Shown here: positions 1 through 5,482 of the stretch, piece after piece | Layout: the number at the start of each line of letters is the position of its first letter | How positions within the stretch are numbered: the first letter of the stretch is position 1 | Origin: Caldimicrobium thiodismutans | GTDB taxonomy: Bacteria; Desulfobacterota; Thermodesulfobacteria; Thermodesulfobacteriales; Thermodesulfobacteriaceae | Assembly (NCBI GenBank): GCA_002877875.1 | Contig: PNIE01000043.1 | Span: forward strand, 1 to 9,433 | Direction: 5' to 3' | Length of the DNA stretch: 9,433 nucleotides | The notes under the pieces: model-generated | What the model was told of the DNA's origin: nothing | Database searches by the model: none | What the model saw: the letters and a program-made list of their open reading frames with translations, nothing else | Translations under genes and position numbers: made by a program

Positions 1-447
1 GAAGGCTTAGAGAAGATTAAGAAGGAGTTAGAACATCTGATTAAAGTTGAGAGAAGAAAAACCATCCAGGCAATTGAGGAGGCAAGGGCTCATGGAGATC
101 TTTCAGAAAATGCTGAATATGAGGCAGCCAAAGAACGCCAGGCTTATATAGAAGGAAGGATTCAGGAACTTCAGGGAATTCTTGCTCAGGCTGAGGTTAT
201 TCCACCTTTAAAGGAACCACCTGAGAGAGTTCAGTTTGGTGTAAAGGTTAAACTTTTAAATCTTGAAACAGATGAGATAGTAAGCTATAAGATTGTTGGG
301 CCCTATGAAGCTGATCCCAGCAATGGAAGCATTTCTATCAATTCACCTATAGCTAGAGCTCTCATTGGAAAAGAAATCGGGGAGGAAGTAAAGGTTCAAA
401 CACCTTCAGGAATAAAAAAATTTGAGATTCTTGATATAGAAATTTAA
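1..447 (+). CDS. greA: Transcription elongation factor GreA, 5' end missing
   Basis: GreA enters the RNA polymerase secondary channel and stimulates cleavage of backtracked RNA, rescuing stalled elongation complexes. The frame is open from the first base and gives 148 residues. The N-terminal coiled coil (visible residues 1 to about 65) carries the family tip motif HGDLSENAEYEAAKE, with acidic residues D33 and E36 matching D41 and E44 of E. coli GreA. The remainder fits the FKBP-like C-terminal domain, including the ending motif around PIARALIGKEIGEEV. Aligned by memory to E. coli GreA (158 aa), about 8 residues including the start codon lie before the window. The TAA stop overlaps the ribosome binding site of icd, which starts 10 nt later, so both are probably on one transcript. 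Identification is firm; GreB is less likely because the gene lacks GreB-specific basic patches that I would expect. Confidence 0.95.
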   Translation, partial: EGLEKIKKELEHLIKVERRKTIQAIEEARAHGDLSENAEYEAAKERQAYIEGRIQELQGILAQAEVIPPLKEPPERVQFGVKVKLLNLETDEIVSYKIVGPYEADPSNGSISINSPIARALIGKEIGEEVKVQTPSGIKKFEILDIEI

Positions 448-453
448 GGAGGT
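446..453 (+). promoter_or_regulatory. Ribosome binding site of icd
   Basis: AAGGAGGT is a near-perfect Shine-Dalgarno sequence 4 nt before the ATG at 458. It overlaps the greA stop codon, which suggests coupled translation and fixes the icd start. Confidence 0.85.
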
Positions 454-457
454 CTTT

Positions 458-1681
458 ATGGGAAAAATCTATTTGAGGGAGGATTTTTCTCTTTCAGTTC
501 CTGATGATCCAGAAATTGCTTATATTGAGGGAGATGGGATAGGGCCTGATATTACTAAGGCTATGCTTAAGGTGGTTAATGCAGCTATCGAAAAGGCCTA
601 TAATGGAAAGAGAAAAATAATTTGGAGAGAAGTTCTAGCTGGAGAGAAGGCCTTTAAGGAGACAGGCCATTACCTTCCTGAAGAGACTTTAAAGATTATA
701 AAGGAATGTGTAGTAGCTATAAAGGGTCCTCTTACTACACCTGTAGGTGGTGGTTTTAGAAGTCTTAATGTTACTTTGAGGCAGGTCCTTGATTTATATG
801 CCTGCGTAAGACCAGTTCGCTGGATTCCTGGGACTCCAACTCCCGTAAAGGAGCCCCATAAGGTCAATATGGTAATTTTTCGTGAAAATACAGAAGATGT
901 TTATGCTGGTATTGAATATCCAGCAGGATCTCCTGAAGCAAAAAAGCTTATTGAATTTATTCGTGAGAATTTTGGAAAGGAAATAAGGGAAGATTCGGGA
1001 ATTGGTATAAAACCCATCTCAATTTTTGGCACAAAGAGATTGGTTAGAAAGGCTATAAAGTATGCTCTGGAAAATGGTCTTCCTAGTGTAACTTTAGTTC
1101 ATAAAGGAAATATTATGAAATTTACCGAGGGTGCCTTTAGGAACTGGGGCTATGAGGTGGCAAGAGAGGAATTTCCGGAGGTAACGGTGGCTGAAGAAGA
1201 AATTTCCAGTAAATATCCCAATGGAGTCCCTCAGGGTGTGGTGGTTATAAAGGATCGTATTGCTGATGCTATGTTTCAATGGGCTCTTCTTAGACCAGAG
1301 GAATATAGTGTGCTTGCCACTCCTAATTTAAATGGAGATTATCTTTCGGATGCTCTTGCTGCTCAAGTTGGAGGCCTTGGGATGGCCCCAGGTGCTAATA
1401 TTGGGGATGGTTATGCTGTTTTTGAGGCAACCCATGGGTCAGCTCCTAAATATGCAGGACTTGATAAAGCTAATCCTTCATCTCTAATTCTTTCTGCTAA
1501 GATGATGCTTGAATATATAGGCTGGAAAGAAGCTGCCAATTTAATTTGGGAGGCCCTTTCTAAGACCATTCAGAGTAAAGTAGTGACCTATGATCTTGCC
1601 AGGCTGATGGAGGGAGCAAAGGAGGTCAAATGTTCTCAATTTGCTGATGAAATCGTTAAAAATATATTTGAAAGTAACTAA
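458..1681 (+). CDS. icd: Isocitrate dehydrogenase, NADP-dependent type
   Basis: Cytoplasmic TCA-cycle enzyme that oxidatively decarboxylates isocitrate to 2-oxoglutarate; in sulfate- or sulfur-metabolising thermophiles it may work oxidatively or supply 2-oxoglutarate for glutamate. The 407 aa length is close to the 416 aa of E. coli Icd. Substrate residues line up with E. coli at a constant offset: S102, N104, R108, R118, R142 (E. coli S113, N115, R119, R129, R153), Y149 (Y160) and K216 (K230). Metal ligands are D270, D294 and D298. The coenzyme segment HGSAPKYAG has K331 and Y332, matching K344/Y345 that bind the NADP 2'-phosphate; NAD enzymes and isopropylmalate dehydrogenases have other residues there. 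S102 is the residue phosphorylated by AceK in enterobacteria, but nothing here shows that kinase. The ATG has a strong ribosome binding site. It lies between greA and leuS in a tight gene row. Confidence 0.96.
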   Translation: MGKIYLREDFSLSVPDDPEIAYIEGDGIGPDITKAMLKVVNAAIEKAYNGKRKIIWREVLAGEKAFKETGHYLPEETLKIIKECVVAIKGPLTTPVGGGFRSLNVTLRQVLDLYACVRPVRWIPGTPTPVKEPHKVNMVIFRENTEDVYAGIEYPAGSPEAKKLIEFIRENFGKEIREDSGIGIKPISIFGTKRLVRKAIKYALENGLPSVTLVHKGNIMKFTEGAFRNWGYEVAREEFPEVTVAEEEISSKYPNGVPQGVVVIKDRIADAMFQWALLRPEEYSVLATPNLNGDYLSDALAAQVGGLGMAPGANIGDGYAVFEATHGSAPKYAGLDKANPSSLILSAKMMLEYIGWKEAANLIWEALSKTIQSKVVTYDLARLMEGAKEVKCSQFADEIVKNIFESN

Positions 1682-1683
1682 GA

Positions 1684-1690
1684 GAGGTGA
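1684..1690 (+). promoter_or_regulatory. Ribosome binding site of leuS
   Basis: GAGGTGA lies 6 nt before the ATG at 1697, in the 15-nt gap after icd. It supports the chosen leuS start. Confidence 0.8.
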
Positions 1691-1696
1691 CCCTTC

Positions 1697-4285
1697 ATGA
1701 AAGGATATAACCCTTCTGCCATTGAAGAGAAGTGGCAGAAAATTTGGGAAGAGAAAAAGGTCTTTAAAGTTAAGAGTGATCCTTCCAAGCCCAAATACTA
1801 TGTACTTGAGATGTTTCCTTATCCCTCTGGAAGAATTCATATGGGACATGTGAGGAACTATACCCTTGGAGATATTATAGCCCGTGTAAAAAGGATGAAG
1901 GGATACAATGTGCTTCATCCTATGGGTTGGGATGCCTTTGGCCTTCCTGCAGAAAATGCTGCCCTAAAACAGGGAATTCATCCAGCCAAATGGACCTATT
2001 CCAATATCGATTATATGAGAAATCAATTGAAGAAACTTGGTTTTAGCTATGATTGGGATAGAGAATTTGCTACCTGCGATCCTGAGTATTACAAATTTGA
2101 GCAGAGATTTTTTATTGAAATGTTTGAGAGGGGTTTAGCTTATAGGAAAAAGACCTTAGTTAATTGGTGTGAGAGTTGTCAGACAGTGCTTGCCAATGAG
2201 CAGGTGGAGGATGGAAAGTGTTGGAGATGTGGGGAAGAAGTTCAAATGCGAGAGATGGAGGGCTGGTTCTTAAAAATTACCGCTTATGCCGAGGAGCTTC
2301 TTTCAGACCTTGAAAAACTGAGAGGCCATTGGCCAGAGAAAGTCCTTGTTATGCAAAAAAACTGGATTGGAAAAAGTGAGGGAGCAGAAATTGATTTTTA
2401 TATTCCCGAACTAGATAAAAACCTTACCATTTTTACTACAAGACCTGATACCCTCTTTGGGGTGACCTTTCTTTCCCTTTCTCCAGAACATCCCCTGGCT
2501 TTGGAAATAGCAGAAAAAAAGGGATTTAAAGAGAAGCTTTTGGAGTTTAGAGAAAGGGTGAGAAGGGAGAGAAAAAAGATTGAAGAGGGAGTAGCAGAAA
2601 AAGAGGGTTTTTTTCTTGAGACCTATGCGGTCCATCCCTTTACTAAAGAAGAAATTCCCTTATATACCGCTAATTTTGTTCTAATGGAATATGGAACGGG
2701 AGCTATTATGTGTGTTCCAGCTCATGATCAGAGAGATTTTGAATTCGCAAAAAAATTTGGCCTTCCCATAAAAGTGGTTATCCAGCCTAAGAATAAAGAG
2801 CTTAAGCCTGAGGAGATGGAAGAGGCCTATGAAGCGCCAGGCATAATGGTTAATTCTCAAGAATTTACAGGGCTTGAGAGTGAAGAGGGAAAAAAGAGGG
2901 TTATTGATAAACTTGAAAGCCTTGGCCTTGGTAAAAGAAAAATCACTTACAGACTCAGAGATTGGGGAGTTTCTCGTCAGCGTTATTGGGGCTGTCCCAT
3001 ACCTATTGTCTATTGTGAAAAATGTGGCATAGTCCCTGAAAAGAAAGAGAATCTTCCTATTAAGCTTCCCCTTGATGCTCAGATTGATTCTAAAGGAAGA
3101 AGCCCTCTTCCTCATCTAAAAGAATTTGTGGAAACCTTTTGTCCTAAATGTGGAGGAAAGGCAAGAAGAGAAACAGATACCTTTGATACCTTTGTGGAAT
3201 CCTCATGGTATTTTGCAAGATTTACTTGTCCTGATTATCCAGAACCCTTTAATCCAGAGGATACAGAATACTGGCTTCCTGTGGATCAATACATAGGTGG
3301 GATTGAGCATGCTATTTTGCATCTTCTTTATGCCAGATTTTTTACCAAGGTTTTGAGAGATCTTGGTTATCTCAAACTTGATGAACCCTTTTCTAATTTG
3401 CTTACTCAGGGAATGGTTATCAAGGAGACCTATCGATGTCCAAAACATGGATGGATTTATCCTGAGGAGGTCTCTCCTGAGGGGACCTGTCTTAGAGACC
3501 ATTGTGGAGAAAAAGTAATAATAGGAAAACCTGAAAAAATGTCTAAAAGCAAATGTAATGTGGTTGACCCTGATGTGATGATAAAGAAATATGGGGCTGA
3601 TACCGTGAGACTTTTTATTGCCTTTGCAGCTCCTCCTGAGAAAGATCTTGAGTGGAGCGATCATGGAATTGAGGGAGCCTACAGATTTTTAAAGAGGATT
3701 TATAACCTCTTTGAGGAGTATGTAGAAATTTTAAAGAAGATCAATTATAAGGAAGAAGAACTTAAAAATCTCTCTGGAAAGGCTTTAAAATTAAGAAGAA
3801 AACTCCATCAGATGGTAAAGAAGGTTCATCAAGACTTTGAAGAAAGGTTTCACTTTAACACCGGAATTGCTGCTATTATGGAATTTGTTAATTATTTACA
3901 GGATAGCTTGAAAGAACTTGATAGCTCCGAGGAGATTAATCAAAAGCTTTTAAAGGAGGTCTTTGAAAAATTACTTCTTTGCTTATCTCCAGTTTGCCCT
4001 CATATTTGTGAAGAGCTATGGGAAAGACTTGGGAAGAATACTTTTATTTCTGAGGCAAGTTTCCCTACTTGGGAAGAGGATCTTCTTAAAGAAGAAACTT
4101 TTATTCTTGTTGTTCAGATTAACGGAAAGGTAAGAGACCAAATTGAGGTTCCCTCAGGGATATCTAAAGAGGATGCCCTTTCTCTTGTTAGAGGGCTTCC
4201 CAAAGTTCAAAAATATTTGGAAGGAAAGACTATTAGAAATGTCATTTTTATTCCAGAAAAACTGGTTAATATTGTTGTTTCTTAG
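1697..4285 (+). CDS. leuS: Leucyl-tRNA synthetase, bacterial type
   Basis: Charges tRNA-Leu with leucine; a class Ia synthetase in the cytoplasm. At 862 aa it matches the usual bacterial size (E. coli 860). The class I HIGH signature is HMGH at 48-51 and the KMSKS loop is KMSKSK at 614-619. The CP1 editing domain is present and looks active: TTRPDTLFG at 247-255 and the AHDQRDFEFA region near 342-351, with the conserved aspartate D344. Cysteine pairs suggest zinc sites: C158/C161 with C175/C178, and C440/C443 with C482/C485. Further cysteines C581, C598 and C603 lie in the leucine-specific insertion just before KMSKS. The anticodon-binding and C-terminal tRNA-binding domains follow, with the INGKVRDQIEVPSG motif near 808-821. 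The ATG has a good ribosome binding site 15 nt after icd. The last 47 nt also encode the start of lptE. Confidence 0.98.
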   Translation: MKGYNPSAIEEKWQKIWEEKKVFKVKSDPSKPKYYVLEMFPYPSGRIHMGHVRNYTLGDIIARVKRMKGYNVLHPMGWDAFGLPAENAALKQGIHPAKWTYSNIDYMRNQLKKLGFSYDWDREFATCDPEYYKFEQRFFIEMFERGLAYRKKTLVNWCESCQTVLANEQVEDGKCWRCGEEVQMREMEGWFLKITAYAEELLSDLEKLRGHWPEKVLVMQKNWIGKSEGAEIDFYIPELDKNLTIFTTRPDTLFGVTFLSLSPEHPLALEIAEKKGFKEKLLEFRERVRRERKKIEEGVAEKEGFFLETYAVHPFTKEEIPLYTANFVLMEYGTGAIMCVPAHDQRDFEFAKKFGLPIKVVIQPKNKELKPEEMEEAYEAPGIMVNSQEFTGLESEEGKKRVIDKLESLGLGKRKITYRLRDWGVSRQRYWGCPIPIVYCEKCGIVPEKKENLPIKLPLDAQIDSKGRSPLPHLKEFVETFCPKCGGKARRETDTFDTFVESSWYFARFTCPDYPEPFNPEDTEYWLPVDQYIGGIEHAILHLLYARFFTKVLRDLGYLKLDEPFSNLLTQGMVIKETYRCPKHGWIYPEEVSPEGTCLRDHCGEKVIIGKPEKMSKSKCNVVDPDVMIKKYGADTVRLFIAFAAPPEKDLEWSDHGIEGAYRFLKRIYNLFEEYVEILKKINYKEEELKNLSGKALKLRRKLHQMVKKVHQDFEERFHFNTGIAAIMEFVNYLQDSLKELDSSEEINQKLLKEVFEKLLLCLSPVCPHICEELWERLGKNTFISEASFPTWEEDLLKEETFILVVQINGKVRDQIEVPSGISKEDALSLVRGLPKVQKYLEGKTIRNVIFIPEKLVNIVVS
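4219..4228 (+). promoter_or_regulatory. Ribosome binding site of lptE inside leuS
   Basis: GGAAGGAAAG, 10 nt before the ATG at 4239, is a moderate Shine-Dalgarno match within the leuS coding sequence. It favours this start for lptE over the longer frame opening at 4143. Confidence 0.55.
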
Positions 4286-4766
4286 TTTTCTTATATTTTC
4301 CTGCGGCTATTCAATTCAGGAAAGACCATCCTATTTTAAATCCTCTTGGAAAACCATCTATATACCACCTTTCAAAAACTATACTCAGGAGCCTGAAATA
4401 GGAGAAAGACTTGCCTATGCCTTAAGGCATAAATTTGCACAAGGAAAAATTCTGATACCTGTTGCTAGAGAAGAAGAGGCAGATCTTATTCTTAAAGGAG
4501 AGATCACTAAAATTTATATAGAACCCATTGCTTATGAAGTTTTTTTGCAAACTAAAGAGAGGAAAGTTCATTTTGAAGGCAAGTTTCAACTTGTGGAGAG
4601 GATAACAGGAGAAAAAATTCATGAAAATAAAAAATTTACCCGCTTTGAAACCTATCGCGTTTCAGAAAAGGCAGTTGGTCCCCTTGATCCAGGGAAAAAG
4701 GAAGCCCTGTTAAAACTTTGTGAGGATCTTTCAGAACTTATTTTTCAAGAGATTTGGTTTAGATAG
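4239..4766 (+). CDS. lptE: LPS-assembly lipoprotein LptE family
   Basis: LptE is an outer-membrane lipoprotein that plugs the LptD barrel and helps deliver lipopolysaccharide to the cell surface. From the ATG at 4239 the product is 175 aa, normal for the family. It begins with a lipoprotein signal: a hydrophobic stretch at 9-20, then IFSC with C22 as the lipidated residue, followed by GYSI, like the CGY start of many LptE proteins. The -2 position of the lipobox is Phe, which is unusual but tolerable. The mature part has the LptE pattern TIYIPPFKNYTQEPEIGERL (39-58), then ADLILKGEI (81-89) and a beta-rich region. An upstream ATG at 4143 in the same frame would bury the signal peptide, so I reject it. 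The gene overlaps leuS by 47 nt; leuS-lptE is a known order, but the usual next gene holA is absent and a convergent gene lies 2 nt beyond. Confidence 0.87.
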   Translation: MSFLFQKNWLILLFLSFLIFSCGYSIQERPSYFKSSWKTIYIPPFKNYTQEPEIGERLAYALRHKFAQGKILIPVAREEEADLILKGEITKIYIEPIAYEVFLQTKERKVHFEGKFQLVERITGEKIHENKKFTRFETYRVSEKAVGPLDPGKKEALLKLCEDLSELIFQEIWFR

Positions 4767-4779
4767 GCTTAGAAAGCCT
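4765..4779. repeat. 6-bp perfect hairpin between converging stop codons
   Basis: AGGCTT-AGA-AAGCCT forms a six-pair stem with a 3-nt loop. It overlaps the stop codons of both lptE (4764-4766) and the opposite HARP gene (4771-4769). Neither strand has a T-run directly after it, so it is not a clear intrinsic terminator. It may slow polymerases or protect 3' ends from both sides. AAGCCT recurs at 4782-4787 and could pair with AGGCTT instead. Confidence 0.45.
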
Positions 4780-5350
4780 TAAAGCCTTCAAGGGTTTCTT
4801 TTATTTCTTTGGGTTCCCAGAATCTTAATCCAAGAGAATCTGCCATACGAAGGACTCCTTTATCAGCAGACAAAATTACTCCGTCAAGCTCAAGGCCAAG
4901 AAGAATAAGCTCAAGGTCCTCCTTACTATCAACAATTCCCTCCCTCAAGACCTCTCGATATTTTCTTCTCAGAGATTTTAAAACTTCTTCAGGTTTTTTA
5001 TAACTTGAGGCTTTAACAGCCTCCTCGGCAACCCTTAATCCCTTATTAATTCGATTTCTAAGTTCTTCGATGAAATCATACATTAAAAAAGCTGGTATAT
5101 AAAGTTCATATTTTTTAGGAGATTTTACCTTCAAAACAGATCTAGCTTTAGGTGGAACTTTTAGATCAGTAAGCATTCTCTTAAGTTCATCATAGACAGA
5201 GGTTGGAAGATAGACACTTACTTCACCTTCAAGTTCAGCCACAAGGAGTAAAAAATTTTGAAAAGCTAAAAAAGGCGTCTCTCCAAATTGGCGATAAATA
5301 TCAGGATTAGTAAAAATGCTTGTGTCAGGGATCAGTCTTTCTTTTTCCAT
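4769..5350 (-). CDS. HARP family PIN-domain nuclease, protein-only RNase P (Aq_880 type)
   Basis: Proteins of this family (formerly 'RNA ligase partner' or UPF0278) include Aquifex aeolicus Aq_880, a minimal RNA-free RNase P that removes 5' leaders from tRNA precursors with Mg2+. The 193 aa length is near the roughly 191 aa of Aq_880. From memory of that protein, shared signatures are: PDTSIFTNPDIYRQFG at 8-23 with D9; YLPTSVYDELKRM at 47-59; the helical insert with FIEELRNRINKGLRVAEE at 93-110, thought to mediate oligomer formation and tRNA contact; and the core ending DSKEDLELILLGLELDGVI at 141-159, then SAD at 161-163. Likely metal-binding acids are D9, D141, D145 and D163. The residue after D163 is Lys, where I recall an acidic residue in relatives. 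A VapC toxin is unlikely: no antitoxin gene, and VapC proteins are shorter and lack this insert. The stop codon TAA sits directly before the ATG, and no ribosome binding site is visible. Confidence 0.88.
   Translation of the reverse strand: MEKERLIPDTSIFTNPDIYRQFGETPFLAFQNFLLLVAELEGEVSVYLPTSVYDELKRMLTDLKVPPKARSVLKVKSPKKYELYIPAFLMYDFIEELRNRINKGLRVAEEAVKASSYKKPEEVLKSLRRKYREVLREGIVDSKEDLELILLGLELDGVILSADKGVLRMADSLGLRFWEPKEIKETLEGFKAF
4781..4813 (+). terminator. Possible terminator of the greA-icd-leuS-lptE operon
   Basis: AAAGCC-TTCAA-GGGTTT can form a six-position stem with one G-G mismatch, followed by the T-rich stretch CTTTTATTTCTTT. It lies directly after lptE but inside the 3' end of the converging HARP gene. 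The stem is weak, so this is tentative. Confidence 0.3.
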
Positions 5351-5358
5351 TTAGGATG

Positions 5359-5386
5359 ATTTTAAAAAAGAAACCCTTTAGGTCAA
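5359..5386 (-). promoter_or_regulatory. Promoter of the HARP gene, predicts a leaderless mRNA
   Basis: On the minus strand, TTGACC (5386-5381) and TAAAAT (5364-5359) are separated by 16 bp, a good sigma-70-type match. Transcription would start about 6-8 nt downstream, at 5353-5351. The ATG begins at 5350, leaving 0-3 nt of leader, which agrees with the absence of a Shine-Dalgarno sequence. Confidence 0.55.
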
Positions 5387-5404
5387 GGGGCAATCTGAAA
5401 AAAA

Positions 5405-5434
5405 TTACCTTGAAATAGAAAGTAGGTAAGGTAA
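5405..5434. promoter_or_regulatory. Inverted repeat, possible operator over the 5483 gene promoter
   Basis: TTACCTT (5405-5411) and AAGGTAA (5428-5434) are perfect 7-bp inverted arms with a 16-bp spacer, 23 bp centre to centre, about two helical turns. The arms overlap the ends of the -35 and -10 elements of the substrate-binding protein promoter. This is the arrangement expected for a dimeric regulator, but chance is possible in AT-rich DNA. The right arm also belongs to a tandem AGGTA-AGGTA (5424-5433). Confidence 0.4.
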
Positions 5435-5437
5435 AAT
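5410..5437 (+). promoter_or_regulatory. Promoter of the substrate-binding protein gene
   Basis: TTGAAA (5410-5415) and TAAAAT (5432-5437) with 16 bp between them are close to the sigma-70 consensus. The start would fall near 5443-5445, giving a leader of about 39 nt before the ATG at 5483. A 10-bp perfect palindrome CTTTTAAAAG (5439-5448) covers the expected start point. The divergent HARP promoter has its -35 element 23 bp away. Confidence 0.6.
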
Positions 5438-5468
5438 GCTTTTAAAAGGCAGTAAATTTTAGATACAA

Positions 5469-5475
5469 GAGAGGA
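5469..5475 (+). promoter_or_regulatory. Ribosome binding site of the substrate-binding protein gene
   Basis: GAGAGGA lies 7 nt before the ATG at 5483 and supports this start, which also gives a proper signal peptide. Confidence 0.6.
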
Positions 5476-5482
5476 TGTTAAC

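Noticed and set aside
458..1681. 3-isopropylmalate or homoisocitrate dehydrogenase
   Set aside because: The SLNVTLRQ substrate motif and the Lys-Tyr coenzyme pair at 331-332 are those of NADP isocitrate dehydrogenase, and the length fits.
4143..4238. Longer lptE frame beginning at an ATG at 4143
   Set aside because: It would place 32 extra residues before the lipoprotein signal peptide and overlap leuS by 143 nt. The ATG at 4239 gives a proper signal, lipobox and ribosome binding site.
4769..5350. VapC-type toxin of a toxin-antitoxin pair
   Set aside because: There is no antitoxin gene beside it, it is longer than typical VapC, and it carries the HARP-specific helical insert and motifs.
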